From assembly GCA_965203505.1 (NCBI GenBank), contig OZ241880.1, positions 248,001 to 312,000 of the forward strand: a stretch of 64,000 bases of DNA. The letters are read 5' to 3'. This DNA comes from Bin127 sp965203505. Lineage in GTDB: Bacteria > Chloroflexota > Dehalococcoidia > Lucifugimonadales > Lucifugimonadaceae. Below are positions 55,028-63,254 of the stretch, piece after piece; within the stretch, counting starts at the first letter, position 1, and every line of letters begins with the position of its first letter. The notes below the pieces were generated by a model that was given only the letters and a program-made list of their open reading frames with translations, had not been told where the DNA came from and made no database searches. Made by a program: the position numbers and the translations under genes.

Positions 55028-55566
55028 TCGTTCAGCGGAGGTTGCACAATTGCACCCTCCATCATCAGCAAACGCGACTTTAGAGGCAATCCTACCGAGC
55101 CACCGAATCCGTGGAGATTGCCATCAGAGCCGATCACTCGATGACAAGGGATGATGATCGGCACGGGGTTGGTCGCCATTGCCCTGCCTGCCGCACGTGC
55201 CGACGCCGTGGACCCCGACGCCTGTTCGGCTAGCCATGCGTAGGTGCGAGTTTCACCTCGAGGTATGCCGCGGCACGCTAATCGGGCGCGTCGCGTGTAT
55301 TCAGTCCATCTGGATTCGTCAACTCTAATCACATCGAGCGAAACGTCTTCACCTTCGCAATAGCGAATCAGAAGCTGTATGGCGTCAGTGGTTCCAGTGT
55401 TTGAAGTGCTGATCACTTTGGTTTCGAAGTTGCCGAGCGTTTCAACGGCCGATTCGGGCGACGGTTCGGGCAATGAAGTTCGCACGACGCCGCGCTCCGT
55501 CGCCGCTATCGCCATCCACCCGAGATTCGTCTCGAAAACATCTGTGGCAACTAATCTGTCGTTCAT
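55024..55566 (-). CDS. ogt: Methylated-DNA--protein-cysteine methyltransferase (Ogt type)
   Basis: A 180-residue DNA-repair protein that moves methyl groups from O6-methylguanine to its own Cys. The acceptor C141 is in the PCHRVIG motif, followed by FGGSVGLPLKSRLL; GETRTYAWLA and the arginine-finger region ARAAGRAMATNP are present. Its ATG overlaps the stop of the preceding TgpA-like gene by four bases (ATGA), so it is the last gene of that operon, although the processes seem unrelated. Confidence 0.95.
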   Translation of the reverse strand: MNDRLVATDVFETNLGWMAIAATERGVVRTSLPEPSPESAVETLGNFETKVISTSNTGTTDAIQLLIRYCEGEDVSLDVIRVDESRWTEYTRRARLACRGIPRGETRTYAWLAEQASGSTASARAAGRAMATNPVPIIIPCHRVIGSDGNLHGFGGSVGLPLKSRLLMMEGAIVQPPLNE

Positions 55567-58500
55567 GTCGTGAACCGATACTGTTCTTGCGCTTCGTTAG
55601 GCACGTAGGTCGGAGTCATGCCCAGCATACTCATCACGCGGTGCTTGAGCACAGCCCTCGCCAAGCTACGCCAGGTTTTGCCGAGATCCACCGTTTCATC
55701 AGGGGATACGGAAGTGATGTCTGATTCAGCGTCCGTCTCGTTTTCGGACGGTTCGACTGCTGTTTCCGAGATTTCCCGAGGCCCGTAGACGCACTTCTCA
55801 AATGCGTCGGTGATATTGCGCGCATCTCCGTAACGCATAGTCATGTCGCCGATCCTTGTCGTGAACTCTCGCACTGATTCGTGTGTCGGCCGGCGGTATC
55901 CCAAAAACGACGCTACCCGCAAGAACTGCGAGTATGCCCGTATCGGTTCCGGTTGCCCGCGCAAGTTCCACCGCCAACCCACCACAATGATCGCAACAAT
56001 CGCCAGCAACCCAACCACTGATGCCGTGGGTATCAGAGGGACATCGATAATCGGCCCTTGGTCCTGCTCAAATTGAGACAACCTGCCGCTCCGCAACAGG
56101 TCTTGTTCCATCAACGCGATTTCGTCTAAGTCATCAAGATATTCGAGGTAGTCGGGGTCGAACTCTGCGGAACCGATGAGTCCAGGCGGGACCCCGCTCG
56201 TTGGCGACGTCGGAACCAAGACGTTTCGCGGCACGACAGATCTGCCCGGTGTGACTTCCACATCTATCCAACCATACGGAGGAGCATAGATCTGCGTCCA
56301 GCCGTGTCGGTTCCGATCTCGGATCAAGAATTGACCTTGGTCTGGAACATATTCTCCAGCGCTCCAACCCGCGATCATCCGAGCGGGAACACCCACAGAC
56401 CGCAGCATCACAGTCGCGGCGGAACCGTAGTACTGGCTGTAACCCTTGCGTTTGCTCGTGTCGCAATCAGGACGATCGGACGGACAGGGTTCGCCGATGG
56501 TTTCGAACAGGAAATAGCTCACGCCATCGTCAAACGGCCCCGGCCCTTCTATCTCCAGCGAATACACCTGGTCTTGCAGGAACGCTTTGATCGCCATCGT
56601 CTTTTCCCAAGGGGTATCCGCCGCCGCTTCATTGACAATGTCCCTGGCCAACGCCCGAACCTCGAGCGGCAAAGTCTCCGGCAGCTGCAAATACCGATCC
56701 GCGACCCAGCCCGGGTATTCCGCCGTGGACTCCTCCAACGCGTCGATTTCGGCCGTGGACACGAACGTTGTCGCAACGTAACTCTGGCTCTCCTCCAACA
56801 CCTCGTCAAACGAGACGGTGTTCTGCTCAGTAGGTCCTCGGCGAACCAATCGCATCAGTTCGGCGTTCGTGCCATCGGCTTCCGCGAAGACTCTCCAATT
56901 GAACGATTTCCACACGATCTGGCTACGGGCTAGATCCATCGCTTCGAGGTTCTCGGCGGTGATTTTGAATCGCGTGGTATCGCGACGGTTGGGCGAACCG
57001 AGCGGGTCCAGGTCTGGTTGCACCAGCTGCATCAGGTCCTCCGAAGTGACGACGAACATCAACCGGTCGGGCGGCTCCACTCCGTTCTTGTCCGCATGTT
57101 CCTTGAGCGCCAACGAGGAGACGCGAATCCCAACAGTTTCTGGAGTGTCGTCTGTCGCGCTCAGCAACTCCGTCAAAGCCGTGTCGGACATTGTGAAGAT
57201 CATGTATTCGACCTCGCCGGTGTCATCGAACGCCAATTCTTCGAGCGAGCTGGAGGTGATTGAAAAAGTAATCTGCTCCTCCAAATTGGCCAACGTAAAC
57301 ATGCCCGACTGAATCTGACGTATGGCCGTATTCACCTCGTCCGCTGTCATCGCTGGTTGCGTGTTCAACGTGAACCGTGGGCGATTCCTGTCCCCGCCTC
57401 GAGATGAGTAGGTTGGCGATTCCTCCGCCATCTGCATTAGGCGTTCTCGTAGAGTGAAAGCGAATTCTCGCAAATCATCCGGCAGTCTGGCCAGGTTCGC
57501 CGGACTCCCCGCGAGTGGTACGTCCCAAGCAAGCGGTTCCAACACTTCGATATCGGCTCGGTAATCCACTGCGTGCACCGCGCCCGCAGGTATCACGCGA
57601 TCCGTTTTGCCAAGCGGTTCGACACTGATATCTAACCTAGCGCGCTTTTCGACGCCGTTTTCGTTAGGGGCGACCAAGAGTTTGGTCCCTGGATCGGCTG
57701 GCACCGCGACGCTCGGCGCGGTAATCCAGCCTTGCGATGTGTATTCCTGATACACGCGTGCAGGGTGCAGTTTCGCGTATCGAGTCCGAATCCACATAAC
57801 CGGATCATCAGTCAACTGGATTCCGCCTTGAAATGGCAAGACCGCATTTGGCGAATAGATCATATCGTCGTCGCCGCTTGGGATTCCCGCCAACAATCGT
57901 TCAGCCGTGTCTTTGAACTGGGTGAACGGATCCAAGAACACCGAGTTCCATCTGTCGCTAAGGTCCGACGATCTCGGCACGAACAACGGCATCAAAGCCG
58001 CTATCACCATCACGAAGAATGCCAAGATCAGACCGTCGCGGGCGGCTATCCATCGCGCCTCTCGAGGTACCGTCAAACCCGATTTTCGCCACTGATCGAT
58101 GCGACCCACTGCAACAAGGTGCGAGAACAACGCGACCGCGCCCACCATGAAGAGATAGAAGGTCTGCTCGTGCATCCCTATTCGATGACTGAGATTAGTC
58201 AACAGGGCGGTACCGAGAATCGCGGCCGGTATCCAAGGGCTGTTGAACCGGAAAGTCAACGTAGTGACGACGTACGCCGTGATCCACGTCACTGTCATCA
58301 TCAACATCGCGAACGGCACCTGATCACCGCTGACACCGCCATTGACGGCTATATCGATCCAGAGTGCGAACCTGTCCCAAGCGTCGAACGATCTAGCTAC
58401 TGGGTTACTGCCATCTGCGTTTAACGAACCCTGCCAAAACACGACCGCTACTCCAGCACCCAAAAACACGGCGGATCGGATCAGCAAGCTCCAAACCCAA

Positions 58501-58787
58501 TGCATGACCAGTTTCGGAAGCCTGACTCTCAGCATGAAGAACGCTATCGCCGTCGCGAACAGCGTCGTCGGCACGATGCTCGGCAGGTCGCCCCATTTCG
58601 CCAACTCAACTGACCAACCTACCATCGCAAGCATCCAACCCAACAGCCCCAGCGCGATCCAATCGTTCGCCGGGATTTCAGATATGAACGCCCGCCGCAT
58701 CAATCTGCGTCTCCACACTCGGCGCGTGCGTACCGACCGCGACGAACGGCCGAAGATGCCACCTATCTCTGCTGTTGTCGTCGTCAA
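55563..58787 (-). CDS. TgpA-like membrane protein with degenerate transglutaminase domain
   Basis: A 1074-residue protein: six or so N-terminal helices (about 40-270), a long extracytoplasmic part, a transglutaminase-like core (about 700-850), one helix near 920-940 and a cytoplasmic C-terminus. Residue 784 in KGYSQYYGSAATVMLR is Ser where active family members have Cys; His828 (RNRHGWTQIY) and the GWIDVEVTPG segment remain. It may thus be inactive or use Ser. Residues ~506-618 hold four or five degenerate repeats of F-x-I/M/V-T/S-x3-L-x2-L/M. It is the third gene after moxR and DUF58, a known grouping. Confidence 0.88.
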   Translation of the reverse strand: MTTTTAEIGGIFGRSSRSVRTRRVWRRRLMRRAFISEIPANDWIALGLLGWMLAMVGWSVELAKWGDLPSIVPTTLFATAIAFFMLRVRLPKLVMHWVWSLLIRSAVFLGAGVAVVFWQGSLNADGSNPVARSFDAWDRFALWIDIAVNGGVSGDQVPFAMLMMTVTWITAYVVTTLTFRFNSPWIPAAILGTALLTNLSHRIGMHEQTFYLFMVGAVALFSHLVAVGRIDQWRKSGLTVPREARWIAARDGLILAFFVMVIAALMPLFVPRSSDLSDRWNSVFLDPFTQFKDTAERLLAGIPSGDDDMIYSPNAVLPFQGGIQLTDDPVMWIRTRYAKLHPARVYQEYTSQGWITAPSVAVPADPGTKLLVAPNENGVEKRARLDISVEPLGKTDRVIPAGAVHAVDYRADIEVLEPLAWDVPLAGSPANLARLPDDLREFAFTLRERLMQMAEESPTYSSRGGDRNRPRFTLNTQPAMTADEVNTAIRQIQSGMFTLANLEEQITFSITSSSLEELAFDDTGEVEYMIFTMSDTALTELLSATDDTPETVGIRVSSLALKEHADKNGVEPPDRLMFVVTSEDLMQLVQPDLDPLGSPNRRDTTRFKITAENLEAMDLARSQIVWKSFNWRVFAEADGTNAELMRLVRRGPTEQNTVSFDEVLEESQSYVATTFVSTAEIDALEESTAEYPGWVADRYLQLPETLPLEVRALARDIVNEAAADTPWEKTMAIKAFLQDQVYSLEIEGPGPFDDGVSYFLFETIGEPCPSDRPDCDTSKRKGYSQYYGSAATVMLRSVGVPARMIAGWSAGEYVPDQGQFLIRDRNRHGWTQIYAPPYGWIDVEVTPGRSVVPRNVLVPTSPTSGVPPGLIGSAEFDPDYLEYLDDLDEIALMEQDLLRSGRLSQFEQDQGPIIDVPLIPTASVVGLLAIVAIIVVGWRWNLRGQPEPIRAYSQFLRVASFLGYRRPTHESVREFTTRIGDMTMRYGDARNITDAFEKCVYGPREISETAVEPSENETDAESDITSVSPDETVDLGKTWRSLARAVLKHRVMSMLGMTPTYVPNEAQEQYRFTT

Positions 58788-60214
58788 GACTGCCCCGGGG
58801 GCGAGCCGACGCGCTCTGGAGCGATCGGTTCGTTTGTGGTTGTTTCAGATTCGGTTTCTCTCTCGCCGATGCTGGTCTGGTCACCCACGCCAGAGTAGAG
58901 TGCCGAAATCCGCGCCGCCGCCGCGTCTGCGTCCGCGGTGGTGCTCAAAGCATCGGCGATATCGTCGCCAAGGTAAACGCGGTACGTCGTCACTCCCGAC
59001 ATCGACAACCTTGGAATCACCGAATCGTTAGATTCACCTCCGAACGATTCGCGGTCCATGATTATGCAGATCACCTGCACCCCGCGCCGTTGCAATGTAC
59101 CTAATGCGTCGATCCAGTCTCCGTCGCTAGCGGCGGTTATCACGACGACTGTAGAACTGACGAATAGTTCGCGATCCAGTGCAGCCAAGGCTTGGATGAT
59201 CGGCACGTCCCCAGTGGGCATGCTGGCGGCGATGTGCCGAAGAATGTTCTCGCGGTGGGAGGCAGTGTGATCGGGTGTCGCCATCAACGTGTTGCTGCCA
59301 TACGCGACATACCCGACTTCCGTAAAACTGCGCGTGTACTTGTCGACGATCGAAGCCGCGATCGTCGCACCATACTCGTCGGTAGAATCTTTCCCGCTTC
59401 CGGCTTGAGCGTCGACGTTCTGGTCGAAAATCACCCACATCTCGCCAGCCGAGCCTTGGTCGAACTGTTTGACCATCAACTCGCCGGTTCTCGCGGTGGT
59501 CAGCCAGTGGATTCGCCCGATCGGATCGCCGTCTGCATATTGCCTAACAGTCGCAACGTCAGTTGATAGCACGTTCATGCGCTGCCGTCGCGAGTGACCG
59601 TCGGCGAGGAGCACACGCGATGCCGCCAAGTCTGGCATTGGCAGTACGCGTGGGTAGACAAGCACCTTGTCCACGCCTTCGAATTCGATGTCTCGCGGGA
59701 AAAGGTTGAACGGATCCGAAGCACGTATCACCAACGGGCCAAGATCGTATTCGCCTCGTTGAGTCAACGCGGCTTCCATATCGACCCGTTTGAAGGTCAC
59801 CATCAAACCGAAATTGGTTACCTCGCGGAACTCGACATCAGGGAGTGTCGTCTTGTCTTCAACCTCGACCCAGGCTTTGGGCGCACCGTTGGAGTTTTGG
59901 ATGACGATGCGCTCAGTCAGCGTGTCACCCACGGAAAACGGGCCGGTAGGCCGATTTACGCTGGCCTTCATGTTCGCCGCACCGACCCGCGACCAGACCC
60001 ACGAGATGATTATCAGGATCAAAAGCAGATACGCCAGGCGCATCGAGAGATCGAAGCCCGTCGCGACGGTGTTAACCAACTTGGCGCAGATCACAAATAT
60101 GATGCCGATAAGCATCCGATGACGCAGAAGCGAATCGACGAACCTCCGCAACAGGCCGCGGTCTTCAACCGGGCCAACGATTCCTCGACCAATCTTTGGT
60201 ATCGATGCTTGCAT
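58784..60214 (-). CDS. DUF58 domain protein
   Basis: A 476-residue protein with two N-terminal membrane helices (about 35-53 and 58-75), an immunoglobulin-like segment (ALTQRGEYDLGPLVIRASDPFNLF) and the DUF58 hallmark YADGDPIGRIHWLTTARTGEL, followed by a von Willebrand A-like fold with DQNVDA. DUF58 proteins are encoded with MoxR ATPases and are thought to act with them as chaperones or in cell-envelope processes. Its 3' end overlaps the TgpA-like start by four bases. Confidence 0.92.
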   Translation of the reverse strand: MQASIPKIGRGIVGPVEDRGLLRRFVDSLLRHRMLIGIIFVICAKLVNTVATGFDLSMRLAYLLLILIIISWVWSRVGAANMKASVNRPTGPFSVGDTLTERIVIQNSNGAPKAWVEVEDKTTLPDVEFREVTNFGLMVTFKRVDMEAALTQRGEYDLGPLVIRASDPFNLFPRDIEFEGVDKVLVYPRVLPMPDLAASRVLLADGHSRRQRMNVLSTDVATVRQYADGDPIGRIHWLTTARTGELMVKQFDQGSAGEMWVIFDQNVDAQAGSGKDSTDEYGATIAASIVDKYTRSFTEVGYVAYGSNTLMATPDHTASHRENILRHIAASMPTGDVPIIQALAALDRELFVSSTVVVITAASDGDWIDALGTLQRRGVQVICIIMDRESFGGESNDSVIPRLSMSGVTTYRVYLGDDIADALSTTADADAAAARISALYSGVGDQTSIGERETESETTTNEPIAPERVGSPPGQS

Positions 60215-60243
60215 TTGTGAATTGGGTTAATGCTGGTGAGTCG

Positions 60244-61254
60244 TCAACCGCCGACGGATGTCGTGACGCGACCGCCGCTGGCGCCTGGGACTGCGATCTG
60301 TTCTAATGCTTCATCGACGATATTGCTTTGGTTGACGCCTCGCATGCGCGCTGAAGGTGAGAGCAAAACACGATGTGACATCACCGGCACCGCGATCGCT
60401 TTCACGTCATCTGGAATTACGTAGTCCCTGTCTTGCAACATCGCGAACGCCTTCGCACCCTTCATCAGGTTGATACTTGCACGCGGCGAGACCCCGAGAG
60501 TTGTGTCTGGATGGCTCCGGGTGGCGTTGGATATGTCCACGATGTACTGCTTTATCAACTCGTCGATGTAAATCGAATCGGTATATTGCTGAAGCTCCAC
60601 GATCTCATCTGCCGAGCAGCTCGCGCCTAGCAGGTCGATCGGGTCAGTCGACTCTCGGCCGTCCATGATTGAGACTTCTTCTGACGGATCCGGATATCCA
60701 AGCGAGATCCGCATGAAAAACCGGTCGAGTTGCGCTTCTGGCAACGGAAAAGTCCCCTCATATTCAATCGGGTTTTGGGTTGCGATCACCATGAACGGAC
60801 TTGGCAATGCGTGTGTGACCCCTTCAACCGTCACCTGCTGTTCGCCCATAGCTTCCAACAAAGCGGACTGTGTCTTCGGAGTGGCACGATTGATTTCGTC
60901 CGCCAAGACGATCTGCGCCATGATCGGTCCCGGCCGGTATTCAAAGTTGCCGATTTGCTGGTTGTAAACCGATGCGCCTGTGACGTCGCTCGGCAACAGG
61001 TCAGGTGTAAACTGCACACGCTTAAACTCGCACCCCGTCGTGATCGCGATCGAGCGCGCAAGCATCGTTTTCCCGACGCCAGGGACGTCTTCGACTAGAA
61101 CATGGCCCCGGCTTAGCAATGCGACCACCGCCAAACGGACGGCTGCATCTTTCCCGATGATTACACGGCCGACGTTCTCGGCGATGCGATCAATCGTATC
61201 GGCGTGAGCAGGGTTAACGCTTGGTTCGGCAGTTGCGGTTGAAGCTGTGGTCAA
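60244..61254 (-). CDS. MoxR-family AAA ATPase
   Basis: A 336-residue AAA_3 ATPase: Walker A EDVPGVGKT, Walker B VLADEINRA, sensor region ATQNPIEYEG and the C-terminal lid (SPRASINLMKGAKAFAML). MoxR proteins remodel or mature partner complexes, usually with DUF58/VWA proteins encoded next to them, as here. I chose TTG 61254 because AAGGAG (61262-61267) is 7 bases upstream; an earlier in-frame start at 61323 would add 23 residues with no ribosome-binding site. First gene of the moxR-DUF58-TgpA-ogt operon. Confidence 0.92.
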   Translation of the reverse strand: MTTASTATAEPSVNPAHADTIDRIAENVGRVIIGKDAAVRLAVVALLSRGHVLVEDVPGVGKTMLARSIAITTGCEFKRVQFTPDLLPSDVTGASVYNQQIGNFEYRPGPIMAQIVLADEINRATPKTQSALLEAMGEQQVTVEGVTHALPSPFMVIATQNPIEYEGTFPLPEAQLDRFFMRISLGYPDPSEEVSIMDGRESTDPIDLLGASCSADEIVELQQYTDSIYIDELIKQYIVDISNATRSHPDTTLGVSPRASINLMKGAKAFAMLQDRDYVIPDDVKAIAVPVMSHRVLLSPSARMRGVNQSNIVDEALEQIAVPGASGGRVTTSVGG

Positions 61255-61449
61255 AACAAAGCTCCTTTCGGAGTAGGATCGACTTCCCAATAGCGACGGC
61301 GGTAATCGTAATCCGCCCGTCAAAACTCAAAGCAAACGCAATAGTCGACTGCGCCAAATATAGCATCAAGCACCGTCGACACTTCGCGATGGGTCTTCTC
61401 GTCGAGTACGCGGCCACGGAACGAGTCGGTAAACAGCACGCAAAACGAC

Positions 61450-61707
61450 GTGACGCAATACGAAACAAACATCGGATCGGTTTCGGATAACGATACAACG
61501 CCAATCCGTATTAGGAGGCTTTATCTCCGGGACAACCTCGAAGCGTTGCGCGAGATGGAAGAAAAAGTGGTCGCCCTCGTCTATCTCGATCCACCGTTCA
61601 ACACCAACCGCACCTACAAAATCGTGTTTCGTGGACCCGATCTACTGAGGCCGACAGCGCTCCTACCCATGTTTAAGGAACGCGACGGCGTTTGGACGTT
61701 TAACTAG
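61450..61707 (+). pseudogene. Truncated N-terminal fragment of a DNA methyltransferase
   Basis: An 85-residue frame from GTG 61450. After ~22 residues it reads LYLRDNLEALREM and YLDPPFNTNRTYKIVFRGPD, a close match to the first ~45 residues of the full-length methyltransferase 60 bases downstream, including the DPPF catalytic motif. It then diverges (LLRPTALLPMFKERDG) and stops. The rest of the enzyme is missing, so I take it as the relic of a tandem duplication or of a replaced allele. Confidence 0.7.
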
Positions 61708-61763
61708 GGATAGAATGCCGATGTTGGCGGGAACGGGATCCCATCGACTCAACGGAGGTTTTT

Positions 61764-63254
61764 TTGACCAGGGCACTCTATCTTGAAGACAACTTGACCG
61801 CGATGCAGCGCATGGACGACGAATTCGTCGATTTGATCTACCTCGATCCCCCGTTTAACTCGAACAGAAACTACAACATCGTTTTCGGCGGACCTTCTGG
61901 GCTTCGATCGCAGGCGCAAATCCAAGCATTTCAGGATACTTGGTTTTGGGATAACGCAGTAGGATCGATGTACGAAGAGTTGGTGGTGGGTGCTCCGCGC
62001 ATCGAGATTCGGAATACCATGATCGGACTATTTAGCGTATTGGGACATTCGGGTTTGATGGCATATCTGGTGAACATGACTGCCCGGATCATTGAGATGC
62101 GACGGATTCTTAAGTCCACAGGTAGCGTTTATCTTCACTGCGATCCGACAGCTAGCCATTACTTGAAGATTGTGATGGACTCTGTTTTCGGGCAGGACAA
62201 TTTTCGCAACGAGATCATCTGGTGCTACCGGGGAGGGGGCGTGCCACGGCGTGACTTCGCGCGCAAACACGATGTGATCCTGCGCTTTTCGAAGAGCCCC
62301 TCATATCAGTTCAATCCCCAGTACACCGAGTATTCTCCCGCATCACAAGCCCTCGTTAGCGCACGAGGCGGTGTCAGCATCGATGACCGCGAGAGAGACC
62401 TCGAAAGAGGCGCTCACATGCCAGATTGGTGGCCTGACATCAACTCATTACAAACATGGTCGCCTGAGCGCACGGGATACCCAACCCAAAAACCATTGAA
62501 ACTGTTGGAACGCATCATCAAGGCATCGAGCAATGAAGGCGAACTCGTGATGGATCCATTCTGTGGTTGCGGTACCGCGATTCACGCCGCAGAGTTGCTT
62601 GGCAGGTCATGGGTGGGTATCGACATCGAACCTATGGCGCTCAGTGTCCTTAGAGAACGATTTGATCGGGCCGAATTTGATGTCGAATTCGAAGTATTGG
62701 GGGTGCCATCGAGAAATGCGTACGATGACGAAGCCTGGAAATCGATGGCGGAGGCAGACCCTTTCAAATTCGAAAGGGCCGTCATCGGACAGATCGACAA
62801 CTGTATTCCTTGGCGCGATAGGCAAGTTGCCGACAAAGGTATAGACGGGGTCATAACTTTTCCTGTCGGTAGGGAAGAGTTTCGTCACGCGATCGTTAGT
62901 GTTAAAGGCGGCCGAACTTTGAATCCCGCGATGGTCCGGGACCTCAACGGCACGGTTGAGCGAGAATCTGAAAACGGCGTGGTCGCGGGAGTGCTCATTT
63001 GCGCGTACGAACCAACTGCAGGAATGATCGAAGAGGTTCGTTTATCAGGCGAATTTGATGCGCTAGGCCGACAATACCCACGTTTGAGCGTCATCACATT
63101 GAGTGAGATGTTCCGTCGGATGCGCGAGAATTCGCCGGGCTTACCCCTTCCGACCACCATGCCGACAGGTAGCAGTTACCGACTATCTCGATCCGGCGGC
63201 GAATCGCAGCATCTATTCGACATCGGAGAACCGTTCAATCCACAAACCGACTAA
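61764..63254 (+). CDS. DNA methyltransferase (amino-methylating) with C-terminal nuclease-like domain
   Basis: A 496-residue protein. Residues ~1-310 form a beta-class N6-adenine/N4-cytosine methyltransferase: catalytic motif IV DPPF at 28-31 comes before the SAM-binding motif I DPFCGCGTA (264-272), with PTQKP between. Residues ~335-455 are extra: KGIDGVITF (D361) and AIVSVKGG (S379-x-K381) fit the core of a PD-(D/E)xK nuclease such as Mrr, with Ser in place of the acidic residue. GGAGG lies 6 bases before TTG 61764. It could be a methyltransferase-restriction fusion or an inactive nuclease tether. The AKR gene converges with 4 bases overlap. Confidence 0.88.
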   Translation: MTRALYLEDNLTAMQRMDDEFVDLIYLDPPFNSNRNYNIVFGGPSGLRSQAQIQAFQDTWFWDNAVGSMYEELVVGAPRIEIRNTMIGLFSVLGHSGLMAYLVNMTARIIEMRRILKSTGSVYLHCDPTASHYLKIVMDSVFGQDNFRNEIIWCYRGGGVPRRDFARKHDVILRFSKSPSYQFNPQYTEYSPASQALVSARGGVSIDDRERDLERGAHMPDWWPDINSLQTWSPERTGYPTQKPLKLLERIIKASSNEGELVMDPFCGCGTAIHAAELLGRSWVGIDIEPMALSVLRERFDRAEFDVEFEVLGVPSRNAYDDEAWKSMAEADPFKFERAVIGQIDNCIPWRDRQVADKGIDGVITFPVGREEFRHAIVSVKGGRTLNPAMVRDLNGTVERESENGVVAGVLICAYEPTAGMIEEVRLSGEFDALGRQYPRLSVITLSEMFRRMRENSPGLPLPTTMPTGSSYRLSRSGGESQHLFDIGEPFNPQTD

